A DNA stretch of 64,000 nucleotides from Undaria pinnatifida (taxonomy: Eukaryota; Sar; Phaeophyceae; Laminariales; Alariaceae). Position numbers and translations under genes: made by a program. Positions 44,101 through 52,795 of this stretch are shown here, piece by piece. Every line of letters begins with the position of its first letter. The stretch's first letter is position 1. The notes beneath the pieces are model-generated. The model saw nothing but the letters and a program-made list of their open reading frames with translations, had not been told where the DNA came from and did no database searches. Location of the stretch: positions 4,123,926-4,187,925 of the forward strand of contig JABAKD010000012.1 of NCBI GenBank assembly GCA_012845835.1, in the 5' to 3' direction.

Positions 44101-45048
44101 CAGCACTACCCAACCGGCAATATTGCAGAAACCGGCACTACCCAACCGGCGCTATTGCGGAAACCGGCACTACTCAACCGGCACTTTTGCGGAAACCGGC
44201 ACTACTCAACCGACATTATTGCGGCAACCGGCACTACCCTTTGCTAGCAGCTTAACGCCTTTACAACTGGAAACCCTTTTTGGGGACAAGTTTACTTGAA
44301 GTTAGTATCCGGAGATTTTTGGGCTCTAAAGGGGTTAACATCTCACCCCGGAACATGACTTCGAAGGCATTCGCTTGCGCGATCCGACCAACGAGCCATC
44401 CCACGGGAGGGGTGCATGCAGCATCAGTCCCTGACTTCCTCACATGAGGAGCTCAACATCTCATCCGGTACTACATGACTTCGAAGGCATTCGCTTGCGC
44501 GATCCGACCAACGAGCCATCCCACGGGAGGGGTGCATGCAGCATCAGTCCCTGACTTTCTCACATGAGGAGCTCAACATCTCACCCGGTACTACATGACT
44601 TCGAAGGCATTCGCTTGCGCGATCCGCCATCCCACGGGAGGGGTGCACGCAGCATCAGTCCCTGACTTCCTCACATGAGGAGCTCAATATCTCACCCGGT
44701 ACTACATGACTTCGAAGGCATTCGTTCGTTCGCACAACCCGACCAAGCTTCTTATGCCTTGGTCCTAAAACACCAAACGTACTCGTGAAATTACTTGATG
44801 AATGACTAGCCGATAGTTCCTCTCGCTTGAGGAGCTCAGTCGGACAACAGGTACATTATTAGTTAATCCGACAACCGCAACACCTAACGTGGGACGACTC
44901 AAAACTCTTCCATGCGCTAGTCCTACAACAACTGAATACTCGTAAATTTGTACCAGTTATAATACTAATCGATAGTTCCACGCTTGAGCTCAATCGGACA
45001 AGAACATTGCTTGGTATTAGTCAATCCAACAACTGCAACCCCTACGTT

Positions 45049-45086
<38 letters not shown>

Positions 45087-48000
45087 CGTTGTTGTTTACT
45101 CACATAAACTTTTGTCAAACATCTATTAATAGAGTCCGTGGTCACACAAAGGTGCTGGAGCCCTAGGAAGATCCGAAAAACCAAATGAAATAAAAATTCG
45201 CCCGGGAAAATACTACGCTTTCCCGCCTAAAAACGCACGATACGAAGAAGGCGCACAAGTGAAATGAAATGATTCAATGTGCAAAGTGAATTCACATGGC
45301 CGCGGGTATCCAATCAACTACGGCTACCTGGTATTAGTTAATCCAACAACTGCAACCCCTACCTAGCGTGGGCTGACTCCTTGGCAGGTGACAGGTATTT
45401 CGTCTGGCTTGACAATCGATACTATACGCCGCACGGGCAGTAGCAGCGGGCGGAGGTCGAATCGTGCAAAATTGACATTTAAATTGAATCAGAACCCCCC
45501 CCCCCCAAAAAAAAAAAAAGGTATATAGGCGACACACACCGCGTCCCACCTCTTCCTCTTTCCCCTCCTCCTTCGTCGCGGCCCCGTGCGAATCGTTCAC
45601 TACCAGCCCTGCCTTCTCCTCTTCCTCCTCCTCCTCCGACACCCCTGGTTCACCGACACTATTTCTCTCCACCGCCACCGCCACCCCCGCCCCCGCCGGT
45701 GAATCATTCTCTAACCGTTCCAGCAGCATTGACGCGAAAGTCCGGACGTCCGGCCTCAATTCCCTCGACAACATCTCCAGAAACAACAGCCGCGCGAGTC
45801 CCGGCTGCCCCCCACGCCGGCACGCGGCGATGCACGCGTTGAAGGAGTGAACGTCGGGGGGGGGGGGGGTGAACGCCCGGGGCGTCATGCGGAATGCCGT
45901 GGTCGCGGGGGCGGTGGGGGTGGTGGTAGCGGTGCTCTTCCTCTCTTGTCCTACCGCCCCCCGTCGCCCTCCTTCCCCCCCCCCTCCCCTTCCCCCTCTC
46001 CCTTCATCGCCTCGTTCATCCTCGTCTTCATCTTCATCGCAATCATGTTCTCCTCCCCGCATGGCATCGATGAGCTCGGTCGCTTCTTCCCATCTGGAAT
46101 ATTCAAAACACGTAAAACAACAAAATAACAACATAGCGGTGGCACATACCTCACCAGGACAAAACAAAAGTTAAACCACAACCACGATTGAGGTTTTAAC
46201 GGAGGCGTGTTCTCTCCCAGCAGCGTATATACGCGCGACGCGATCACATGTCATCGCAACGTACTCCGGGCTCCGAGACACGCCTTCGTCTCCCGCTATC
46301 TCTACCCCCCCCTGCCCCCCGTAATCCCCCCTCCCCCCCCTCTCCCATTCGTTCCCCTCCCCCCCCCCTCCCCCCCCCCCCCCTCATCCTTCCCCGTCCT
46401 AACCCCCCTCCCCTTCCTAACCTCGCCTCCATCCCGCCCAGGGCCCCACCTATCCCACCCAAAACTTAGACAGAGCCTCCCTTCCCCCCCCCTCCCCTCC
46501 GCCCTGGAGCTCTTTATTAAGAGTAGAAACGGTGCTCCGTCTCGACAAGGATGCGTGTTTAATGATAAAATGACTAAGACAAGCAACACATGACTACCCC
46601 CCCCCCCCCCGCCCCCTCCCGCCTCTACCTGCACCACCCCCCAGACCCAGCACACCCACCTACCTGCCCTCCCTCCCGCATATATCCAGCACGGCGTTGT
46701 AGCTGACAAGCGACGGTCTCAGCCCCGCCTCTCGCATCTCCGACAGGAGGTCTACCCCCCTCAAACACAGGCCTCCTTTGGCGCAGGCGCCGATGGCGGC
46801 GTTGTAGCTGATCTGTCATACACATTGCGCGAAGTCATTTAAAACAAACTCTCATTTTGTTTGGGCCAGTCCGCAACATTTTTATGCAACACAGGGGGCG
46901 ACCTACACTAATTTCAGTACAAACCAACGCCTAATTGTACATACTGCGTCCCTTTTTCGCAAAATTAATTTATCGCTCCCCCCCCGCCTCTAAAGAACAA
47001 AACTCAACTAACTAATCAATAAATTAATTAAGTCACCCCCCCTGCATAGCATAGCATAGCATGTCATAGCATTGCAAGGCATAGCATAGCATACCATGCC
47101 ATGCCACTCCATACCATACCATTCCATACCCTATCATACCATACCATACCACACCATACCATACCTTATCGTACCCTACCGCACCCTACCGTACCATACC
47201 ACCTTACCGCACCCTACCGTACCATACCATACCATACCATACCATACCATACCATACCATACCATACCATACCATACCATACCAGATCAGGCTAATCACC
47301 TCATCTCGGGGTACGCCTCGCTCGGCCATTTCCGCCAGCAGCCTTAAGGCATCTTGGGTTTGCAAACCCTTCGAGCAGGCCATGATTGCCGTGTTATAAG
47401 TAGCTGTGCCCGGCGTCGCCTTGCCACCTCTTATTCTTCTGTCTCTTCCTTCGCTCGCAGTGGCGCGCTGCTGCATCACGCGAAATAGCGCCAGCGCGCG
47501 ATCCCACTGGTTAGCGCCAGAGCACGCCGTCATCACGGCGTTGTACGCGTATTCGTCCGGCTGCTTTTTCACACGGGGGGATGGGGCGGAAGGAAGAGGA
47601 GGGGGGGGGGGGGGGGGGGCAGGGCAGGCGAGGAGGAAGGCGGGACGGTTAGTCCATGCGTACCCGGCGTGAAAAGGAACAGTTTTTTCATGTATTGCGT
47701 GCCGTGACACGTGCGGCTGTATCCACCGCGCTGAGCGACGACCAATGGTCATCGCGTACGGTGATGGATGAAATTCACCGGTTGGAGTGCCGGACAGGCA
47801 GTGATCACCAAATAAAGCGACAAACTGCTGTCGTGTTCACGCCGTGCTCGGTAAACCCCCTGGCCGAACCAGGCTCGCTTTTCGATACTACGACGAGAGT
47901 ACAAGCGCGGACACTTTTCGACGTTGACCAGGGCAAGCACAAGAGTGGCAACTCTTCGACATTGCCAGTGTATCATACGGGCGTGACATCCCTCAACGTT

Positions 48001-51000
48001 ACGGGTGCCAGAAGCAACCAAACAGGCGTACCCGCGAACAGGCGTACTCCGCCCCGAAACAGACCACGAAGCCTATAGTACACAGTGCGTACTGCGGTGC
48101 CCAGACCGAAGTACCTCAATCTCAAGCATCAAAACAGCACAAAAACATTGACGGGTACACGACCCCAGAACTCCGTCCTCGCCTCTAAAGGTCCCCCCCC
48201 CCCCCCTTCCCCCCCACCCCCCCGCTCTGACCTCCACCCTAACCCCCACCCTCGCATCCACCCCACTCCCACCTCGACCTCACCCCCTCCCCCCCTACAC
48301 ATCCTCCCTCCACCCCAACCCCGCCCCACATCTCACCATCACCCATCCAACGCCAACCCCAAACAGCGTCCACCCGCACCCTTCTCCCAACACCCACCCC
48401 GCTGTGCATGACACATACCTCAACGTCCTCCTCCTGCATCTGGTCCAGCAGCATCATAGCCTCCCTCCACCTACCGCACCGTCCGACCGCGCTGATGGCA
48501 CACCTTAAGGAGGCGTTTTTTTGGTAACGGAATTTTACTTTTTCCAAAGTTTAGATGAAGCAGGCGGAGGCGTTTTGGTTTTGCCGATTTTTTAGTTTTC
48601 CAAAGCTTTAGGGAAAAGGAGAAAAGGAGGCAGGGAAAGAAAAGAAAAGAACGCCGCGAGAAAAAAAAGACAGGGGAGAAAAACTGCACCGTTTATTATC
48701 GAGCCCGTTTTTGTTAGCCACTAAGGGCAGGTTGCTATAGGTTGTATCGTTGAATACAACAGAAGCAATCACGTGCTCGCGGCATCGTTCTCCCTCTCAC
48801 ACACGTAGTCTGCTACTGTTGATTGCTCGCCTTTCCGAGGCGTTTTGGTTAATCGGTTTTCATGTTTTCCAAAGTAAGAATAAGATTACAGAGCAGGCGC
48901 GCACACGACAAGCACACATAAAATGGTGTCCAGCTTGCCATCATGTGGAAAAAAGCAGCAGACTGTAACCGGTAACGGGAAAAAAGCTAGAACAGGAAAA
49001 TTCTAACAAAAAAGAGAACACCCAACAGAAAACGGTGACGGGAAAACGGGAAAAGCTTAACAAAAAAGGGCAACGGTAACCGTCGACCGTACAATGGCAT
49101 CGTTGACACACCAGCGTTACAATGGTAAACGGTACCTTGGCATACACAGGGGAACGGTAAAAAGTAGACCGTACCATGACATTGGCAAAACCGTCCCGGC
49201 AAAATGGTAAACGGTACCTTGACACAAAAAATGGTCACACATACAAAGTTGACCGTGCAATGCTATCGATGAAACAGCGGCGGTACAACCATAAGTGTTT
49301 TCCTTGCCATACAAAGGGCAACGGCAAAAAGTTGACCGTACCATGGTATCGTGAAAACAGTATCGGTGAAACGGTAAACGGTATCTTGGCAAAAAAAGGG
49401 CAACAGGAAAAAACTTGACAGTAAAATGGTACCGTGAAAACAGTAACGGTAAAAAGGCAAGTTCCTTGGCATAAAAAAGGGAAACGGCAACAAGTTGACC
49501 GTACAATGGTATCGTGAAAACAGTAACGGTAAAAAGGTAAGTGTTTTCCTTGGCATAAAAGGGATTCGTATTGGTAAAAAGTTGAACGTACAATGGTATC
49601 GTGAAAACAGTAACGGTAACAAGGTAAGCGGTATCCTGGCATAAAACGGGCAACAGGAAAAAACTTGACAGTAAAAATCGTATCGATAAAACAGTTGCGC
49701 TAAAACAGTGACCGTAAAGCGGTAAACGGTAACGGGAAAACGACGAACAGATAGCAGGCGGGAGACCCAGTGCCGAGCAGAGCGAAAGCAAAGAGAAACT
49801 GCTTACCCGTAGATGATGGCGTTCAACTCCGTTCCCTGATAGCGTGCGCGCGAGATAACTTCCAGCACCTCGTTCCATCGCCCCCTCCGGCCCAACGCCT
49901 GCCATGGCGGGAAGGGTGGGATTGGGGATGAAAAACAAGACGAACGTCCACACACAAATGGCCAGTAACGAATCACAGAAAATACAACGCAAACAAGCAC
50001 ACAAACAAGCAAGCAGACAAAACAAAAGCTAACAAAGGCCAAACAGACAGAACACAAACAAGAAAACAGACAGATAAGTAGACAGATAAACAAATAACGA
50101 AAGGACCAACAAGCAGGCTGACAGACAAGAAGACAGCCAACCAGATATGCAATGAGACAGGCAGACATACAGACGAAAACAGACGAACACATAAACAGGC
50201 AAGCCGACAGACAGACAACAAGCAGGCATATTACTATACAGACAGATGATCAAACAAACGCGCAAACACACAAACAATATGCCGGTATGTACTATTTTCA
50301 ATATATACAAAAACATAATATTTGATAACAAAAAAAACGACCTGTACCCGTGTACGTATTTAACATGTTGCCATTAACACTGACGAATCATGACTAATAC
50401 TCGTATACTGGCTTGGGATCAACTACGTACAGAGTTGCTATGATACCATTGCTATTACCGATAATTTTTTGTTGTTGATGCTCACCCTGGCAACATCCAT
50501 TCACAGGAGGCATCTGCAAACACGAGCGGCCCGTGTATCACGCAGCTTGCCAATGTAAGTATCGACCCTCAATGTATCGAACTCACAGGTGGCGTAATTA
50601 GAATAAACATATGCGTGGGACGTACCCGCTCTTTTCGGTGGGGTTTCTAGCACCGATCAAGCTTCACTGCCGTCGACGCCAACTGTGGGACGGTAGTCCC
50701 TTCGCAGGTTTCTCTTTCTCAGATGGAGGTGTGGAGACACACCGAGGTGGGTTATGTGCGCAACCGCACGCTCGAGGGTCAACGATGAGGAAACACCTCA
50801 GAGTCTGCCTCTAGGAGCCAGGATGATCTTGAAGTATTATAGTGATAAGGAGGCGGTACAATCTAGGGAATAGGGACTGGTATCCACATATGAAATACTT
50901 ACAGATAACTGCAATAAAAAAAAAGGAAATACAACCGTCAACCAAACAGCCAAACAACCACACCAACAACCCAAGAGACAGATACAAACAAAAAAACAAA

Positions 51001-51540
51001 CCGAATTGGCCGCCGCTTGCTATCGATCGGGTGTGCGGCTTGCAAACATGGAACGTACCAGGTAACAGGTATTGCGTACTCGTAGAGCAGTAGCAAGGCC
51101 GTTTTTGCTGGAGGTATACCGAAGTATGTGTTTGCTGACGACTACCTGCTACCGCTGCTGACGACAAGCTGCTGTACCCTCTGGCTTCTGGCTCGTCAAC
51201 AATTTGTTTTCCTTGGTACCTAGAACAAGTCTCTGACTTCTCTCGTCGCCAGCGGCAATTTTTTTTTCACCCCGGGAGCCCCTCCCTCCTACCCCTCCGC
51301 CATCCCCGCCCCGCCCCTAACCCTAACCAACCTTGAACCCCCCCCCCACCCCCCTCCTCCTTTCCCCCTCCCTCACCCTTATACCGCCACCAACCTTGAC
51401 TTCTCGAACAAGCGTCCGCTGCTCCCGCTCCACGGCCGCAGGAACGCCAGATTTCTTCCAACTCCCAGACCCCAAGCCCTGCATGCCCAGCAGCTCTTCC
51501 ACCGACGCCTGCAGCTCCTCGACAGACATCTCATCCCCCT
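34957..51540 (-). CDS. PPR protein gene, nine exons seen (5' end not fixed)
   Basis: A P-class pentatricopeptide-repeat protein. Exons at 51395-51540 (start uncertain), 49807-49898, 48419-48503, 47300-47560, 46664-46812, 45550-46093, 43245-43403, 35367-35511 and 34957-35156 join in matching phase and give about 590 residues. They form about ten PPR motifs of some 35 residues, for example DEISYNAAIGACAKGG followed by LRPSLVSYNAVLDICG. The pattern RW-EA-LL--M---G--P---YN--I-AC is typical. Acidic and Gly-rich insertions break repeats 3, 6 and 7. PPR proteins bind organellar RNA one base per repeat; a transit peptide would lie upstream of 51540, where I cannot choose a start. Intron 7 is 7.7 kb and full of mobile elements. 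No DYW or SMR domain is seen. Confidence 0.85.
35157..35366 (-). other. PPR gene intron 8, G-rich in the sense strand
   Basis: Starts GTGTATC. The sense strand is almost pure purine with many G runs just after the donor (plus strand CCCCTCCTCC). Capable of G-quadruplex formation. Confidence 0.6.
35367..35511 (-). CDS. PPR gene, exon 8
   Basis: Acceptor TTTGAACAG then GAGTCTCGC. It reads ESRYLLEDLRRSTPPEDVLH, then RLSRYNSILNTLRNSAAGAP. Joined to exon 7 it gives GRWE-ESRYLLEDL, a normal PPR helix B; ends in phase 1 before GTGTAT. Confidence 0.7.
35515..35720 (-). repeat. Duplicated intron/exon segment, acceptor lost
   Basis: The segment covering the acceptor and first 36 bases of exon 8 is repeated about 145 bp upstream (35620-35655): it would read ESRYLLEELRQST, but its AACAG acceptor has become AACGG. 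The spacer is G-rich on the plus strand, C-rich in the sense strand. Confidence 0.6.
35721..36424. other. Intron 7, repeated scraps
   Basis: Two diverged repeats with TTGCCAACTTTTGAAAATTG / TTGCCAAGTTTTGGTGGAAT words continue the duplication series. A G run lies at 35950-35968. No exon recognised. Confidence 0.5.
36425..36838 (+). mobile_element. M3 MITE, copy 2 (internally duplicated)
   Basis: GTAGGGGTCCCTCAATAAGG at the left and CCGCCTTACCGGGGGACCC at the right. The unit with ATAAGGCGGTATCCCCA, GCTTGGCGCGACTGG and CCTGGAATGAATAAGG occurs twice in tandem. Confidence 0.7.
37361..37449 (+). mobile_element. TTAA-MITE copy 13
   Basis: CCCCTTTAAGAGCCCCCAAA, CCCTATACAAGCTTTAAGTG, TTGTCCCCC, GGGTCTCCACTTGTAAAGGC then GTTAA. 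Lies in PPR intron 7. Confidence 0.8.
37502..37566 (+). repeat. Short tandem duplication
   Basis: GCATGTGTCATTTCCCCCCG followed by GGGAGTCATA occurs twice in a row. Confidence 0.75.
37762..37976. mobile_element. hAT-like element filled with GGGTC pentamers, copy 2
   Basis: CAGGGCCTTTCACGGGCCGG at the left and GACTCGTGAAAAGCCCTG at the right. The interior has clean (GACCC)n runs in both directions at 37780-37800 and 37850-37880. Target duplication not visible. Confidence 0.6.
38235..38505 (+). repeat. 112-bp tandem repeat, 2.4 units
   Basis: Units start CGGAAATGTTCGGTTTTACA at 38235, 38347 and 38459, nearly identical to one another. Lies in PPR intron 7. Confidence 0.9.
38506..39268. other. 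Intron 7, no exon seen
   Basis: A duplicated GAGTTCGAACCTTTTTACGA / GCGTTCGAACTTTTTCCGAG segment near 38608-38680. No coding signal. Confidence 0.45.
39269..39516. mobile_element. M2 MITE, copy 4
   Basis: Left end partly decayed (CTGCGGCAGCCCCCCAAC), right end GGGCAATCGTAGAATCAGTC. The interior matches the copy at 30351. Confidence 0.72.
39540..39681 (+). repeat. ~77-bp tandem duplication
   Basis: GAAGTCGGTCCC, GGTCCATACTGCC and ACACCACTCGTAC words occur twice. Confidence 0.65.
39682..39947 (+). repeat. 66-bp tandem repeat, 4 units
   Basis: Units begin CTACCGACGGAACCATCACC at 39682, 39748, 39814 and 39882, each ending in TTTCTC(G). Spacing 66, 66 and 68 bp. Confidence 0.9.
40003..40119. 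mobile_element. hAT-like pentamer element, copy 3 (short, decayed)
   Basis: CAGGATTTCTCACGGGTCAT at the left and CTGACCCTTGAAAATTCCCG at the right. Same plan as 18073 and 37762, with a smaller interior. Confidence 0.45.
40138..40620 (+). repeat. R5 repeat, tandem 208-bp units
   Basis: GAGATCGAAxATAAAAAACA, GCAAGCTGCGTGCGATGCTT and CGATCGCGCGTG occur twice, 208 bp apart, followed by the CGCACGGAAACTATGTAACC part of R5. Confidence 0.75.
40781..41555. mobile_element. M2 MITE, copy 5, expanded by a minisatellite
   Basis: Ends GACTGATTCAACGATAGCC and GGCTACCGTAGAACGAC, flanked by TCGTAG on both sides (40775-40780, 41556-41561). The usual element is about 250 bp; this one is 775 bp because an internal 31-bp segment is present 18 times instead of once. 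Confidence 0.85.
40806..41363. repeat. 31-bp minisatellite, exactly 18 units
   Basis: Each unit is AAAACCAGCGATTTTCTT, then TAACGAACGTTTC, with variants at a few positions (CTATT for CGATT, TTCAAC for TTTAAC, ATC for AAC). 18 x 31 = 558 bp with no indel. Confidence 0.95.
41588..41757. mobile_element. M3 MITE, copy 3
   Basis: GGGTTCTTCAATAAGGCGGT at the left and ACCGCCTTATTGGGGAACCC at the right, an almost perfect 20-bp inverted repeat. About 170 bp, shorter than the other copies. Confidence 0.8.
41758..42066. other. Intron 7, no exon seen
   Basis: No repeat end or coding signal recognised. Confidence 0.4.
42067..42320. mobile_element. M2 MITE, copy 6
   Basis: GACTGATTGTACGATAGCCC at the left and GGGGCTACCGTAGAACGACT at the right; a single CAGCGGTTTCCTTTAACGAA segment. 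Confidence 0.78.
42325..42715 (+). repeat. R6 repeat with ~85-bp tandem units, no SINE
   Basis: TTCCTCAATCTGGCAGCTTA, CTGCTATGATCCCGG, AAAAATCCCA, CGACGAGAATCATGCAA, then four CCGACGATT / CCATTTTCGCC units. Colinear with 30890-31625 but without the SINE. Confidence 0.75.
42716..43244 (-). other. Start of PPR intron 7, G-rich in the sense strand
   Basis: From the donor at 43244 downward the sense strand is G-rich for about 110 bases (plus strand CCCTCCCCCC). Below that lie CAGATCA repeats at 42775-42850. No exon. Confidence 0.55.
43245..43403 (-). CDS. PPR gene, exon 7
   Basis: Acceptor CCGCCCAGCAG then GTAAAACC, donor GGGAG then GTGCGA; 53 codons in phase 0 on both sides. It reads VKPDYCYAVVEARPERWRVA, then LSLLREVDEEGLGPDPPCIS and LVLSECARAGRWE. 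Confidence 0.8.
43404..43680 (-). other. Long polypyrimidine tract upstream of exon 7
   Basis: The plus strand is G/A-rich (GGGGGAGGAGGGGGAAGG and so on) for about 220 bases, so the sense strand is C/T-rich right up to the acceptor. It is roughly complementary to the G-rich tract on the other side of the exon. Confidence 0.6.
44030..44245 (+). repeat. 32-bp tandem repeat, about 7 units
   Basis: GCGGAAACCGGCACTACTCA-type units at 31-33 bp spacing. The array stops just before the TTAA-MITE at 44252. Confidence 0.88.
44252..44338 (-). mobile_element. TTAA-MITE copy 14
   Basis: TTAACGCCTTTACAACTGGA at the left and CTCTAAAGGGGTTAA at the right, with TTAA at both borders. In PPR intron 6, between two tandem arrays. 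Confidence 0.88.
44339..44740 (-). repeat. 120-bp tandem repeat (R7 units), 3.3 copies
   Basis: CATGACTTCGAAGGCATTCG occurs at about 44354, 44474, 44594 and 44704. Each unit carries CAGCATCAGTCCCTGACTT and ACATGAGGAGCTCAACATCT, the inverse of R7 at 32815. Confidence 0.9.
45040..45092 (+). repeat. (TTG)n microsatellite
   Basis: About 13 TTG triplets with one TCG interruption, inside PPR intron 6. Confidence 0.9.
45550..46093 (-). CDS. PPR gene, exon 6
   Basis: Acceptor TTTTGAATATTCCAG then ATGGGAAG; the first A completes the Arg codon of exon 5, giving CGREGR-WEEATELIDAMRGG. An acidic and Gly-rich insertion follows, then PDVHSFNACIAACRRGGQPG and LARLLFLEMLSRELRPDVRT, then an acidic tail. Donor GAAGAG then GTGGGA, phase 0. 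Confidence 0.85.
46094..46663 (-). other. PPR intron 5, G-rich in the sense strand
   Basis: After the donor GTAGGTGGG the sense strand is dominated by G runs (plus strand CCCCCCCTCCCCCCC, 46300-46620). No exon. Confidence 0.6.
46664..46812 (-). CDS. PPR gene, exon 5
   Basis: Acceptor TGACAG then ATCAGC. It reads ISYNAAIGACAKGGLCLRGV, then DLLSEMREAGLRPSLVSYNA, then VLDICGREG. Donor GGCAG then GTAGGT, phase 2. Directly continues exon 4 (RDE-ISYN). Confidence 0.9.
46813..47299 (-). other. PPR intron 4
   Basis: Starts GTGATTAGCC and enters a (TGGTA)n array within 15 bases of the donor. The remainder is A/T-rich. Confidence 0.6.
47040..47284. repeat. (ACCAT)n pentanucleotide array in intron 4
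   Basis: Clean from 47217 to 47284 (about 13 units) and degenerate to 47040. In the sense strand it is (TGGTA)n, each unit pair giving a GGTATG word that resembles a splice donor. The exon 4 frame stays open through it. Confidence 0.92.
47300..47560 (-). CDS. PPR gene, exon 4
   Basis: Acceptor GAAAAAGCAG then CCGGACGAA; 87 codons, phase 0 on both sides. It reads PDEYAYNAVMTACSGANQWD, then RALALFRVMQQR, a basic insertion, then GTATYNTAIMACSKGLQTQD and ALRLLAEMAERGVPRDE. Confidence 0.92.
47561..48418 (-). other. PPR intron 3, G runs after the donor
   Basis: Donor GTATGTGTC; about 230 bases of G-rich sense strand follow (plus strand 48190-48410). A C-rich tract (plus G run 47600-47620) precedes the next acceptor. 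Confidence 0.6.
48419..48503 (-). CDS. PPR gene, exon 3
   Basis: 85 bp. Its first G completes the Gly codon from exon 2, then CAISAVGRCGRWREAMMLLD and QMQEEDVE. Donor GTTGAG then GTATGT, phase 0. Confidence 0.85.
48504..49806 (-). other. PPR intron 2
   Basis: Contains a purine-rich run at 48610-48670 and the tandem minisatellite at 49015-49745. No exon seen. Confidence 0.55.
49015..49745. repeat. ~83-bp tandem repeat, about 8 units, in intron 2
   Basis: GTACAATGGTATCGTGAAAA, CAGTAACGGTAAAAAGGTAA and CTTGGCATAAAA words recur at 81-86 bp spacing. It keeps long minus-strand frames partly open, which I regard as artefacts. Confidence 0.85.
49807..49898 (-). CDS. PPR gene, exon 2
   Basis: Acceptor CCATGGCAG then GCGTTGGGC, donor CTACGG then GTAAGC. 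It reads ALGRRGRWNEVLEVISRARY then QGTELNAIIYG, ending in phase 2 and matching exon 3. Confidence 0.85.
49990..50235. repeat. Degenerate (ACAG/ACAA)n tract
   Basis: Plus strand rich in CAGACA, AACAAG and GACAGA words. In the sense strand of the PPR gene it is a T/C-rich stretch upstream of exon 2. Confidence 0.75.
50236..51394 (-). other. PPR intron 1 (probable)
   Basis: Holds an inverted R5 arm at 50537-50605 (CACGCAGCTTGCCAATG). G-rich sense strand right after the donor (51300-51394). A plus-strand frame at 50611-50814 shows no motif. Confidence 0.5.
51395..51540 (-). CDS. PPR gene, most upstream exon seen (start not fixed)
   Basis: It reads MSVEELQASVEELLGMQGLG, then a KKSGVPAAVEREQRTLVREVK-like helix, and ends GTCAAG before GTTGGT, phase 0. 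It joins exon 2 as LVREVK-ALGRRGRWNEV. The 5' limit is uncertain because the upstream sense strand is low-complexity purine. Confidence 0.6.
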
Positions 51541-52576
51541 CCCCCCCCGCCCGCCCCCCTCCGCCCGCCCCATCAGTCCCCTCGCACCACCTCTCCCCCT
51601 CCTCCACCTCCTCCTCCTCCCCCTCCGTCCCTCGCTTTCCTCGCACTCCACCAACCGCCTTCACCCGCCCCTCCAACCTCCCTCCATCCCCCGTCCTCCC
51701 TTCCCCTGCACCCCTTCCCCTTCCCCTCCCTCCACCCCTCTCCTTCTCCCTTCCCCTCCCTCCCCCCTCCCCCCTTTCCCCTCCCCTGCTTCAACCCGTC
51801 CTGTCCAGGCGAAGCCATTGCTGCACCAGCTGTAGTACCAGCAGCTACCCCCTGGCCCGCCGAGAGCGCGGGTCTTCCCTGCTGCGCGGGTGGGAGCGGC
51901 ACGCGTGGCGCCCGCTTTTTCAAACTCTGCCTCTTGATGTTCTTTCTTCTTGAAAAATCTGGGCGACGGTCTTTTTCGTTTTTTTTTTTTGCCCTCAATG
52001 GCGGCAGTGGCGGTGGCGGTAGCGGCCGGGGTAGCGGGGTTACGTCACCCGCTGCGTCGATTCCTGCGTCATCTCGGGACGAATGCGACGGGGGGTGTTC
52101 GTTCCTTGCCGGACCGCCATTGAGGCTGTCGCGATCACCCCCTGCTGCTGCTGCTGCTGTTCCTCCTCCTGCTGCTTCTTGTCCTGTTGCCCCTACTGCT
52201 GCTACTGCCCCTGGTGCTGGTGGTGGTGATGCTGATGATGTACGCGTTACCCATGGGGGTCGGGGGCGGCGGAGGCAGCGGAGGTTGGCTTGCCTTTTCG
52301 AGGGGGTGGTAAGGGGCGCAGGGGGGATTGATAGGGAGCAAAGGAGCCGGGGGGGGGGGGGGGGGGGGAGGGGGAGGGGACATGCGAGAAGGGAGAGGGG
52401 ACGGGTAGGTTAGACGTGCTTCGTGAAAAGCCGCTGCAAGGGCCCGTCAATATTGAGCCGAGCCTCCGAGCTGATACGGGTAGTCTAGTCTATCAGCAGC
52501 AGTAGCAGTAGTAGCACCAACACGATGACAGATACCCTGTACGTACTTCTGCGGTGTAATCCAGACGTCTCGTACG
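51541..52576 (-). other. Low-complexity region, possible 5' part of the PPR gene
   Basis: The minus-strand frame near 51790-51960 (SLKKRAPRVPLPPAQQGRPA) looks coding-like and could hold an N-terminus or transit region, but I cannot link it by splice sites. CTG/GCTGCT and G runs dominate 52140-52375. Confidence 0.35.
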
Positions 52577-52795
52577 TTGTGGGTGAATCTCGTCCCTACT
52601 TTACTCAATAGTGCGGGTACGAATCCTCCCGAGCGCGTACTCGTGCTCGAAGGGACTTTCTCTCGCGTTAAAAAATTGACGAGCAGAAAGCGCGAGGCGA
52701 GAAAAAAAAGGTGGAAATCGACGAGCACGCAAAGATGGAAAGTGGGAATGTTGAACCCTGTGCACGATAAAATTGAACACATACAAGGGTGTCCG
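52577..52795 (+). mobile_element. SINE-A related diverged copy
   Basis: GGGTACGAATCC (B-box-like), AAATTGACGAGCAGAAAGCG, GGAAAGTGGGAATGTTGAAC and CCTGTGCACGATAAAATTGA follow the SINE-A order. The A box is not clear and the tail differs. Confidence 0.5.

Noticed and set aside
47096-47347. TIPYH repeat protein on the plus strand
   Set aside because: Reads the intronic ACCAT array antisense to a well-supported PPR exon.
49117-50025. 302-codon minus-strand frame
   Set aside because: Most of it is the 83-bp tandem repeat; only 49807-49898 at its edge is coding, in another frame.
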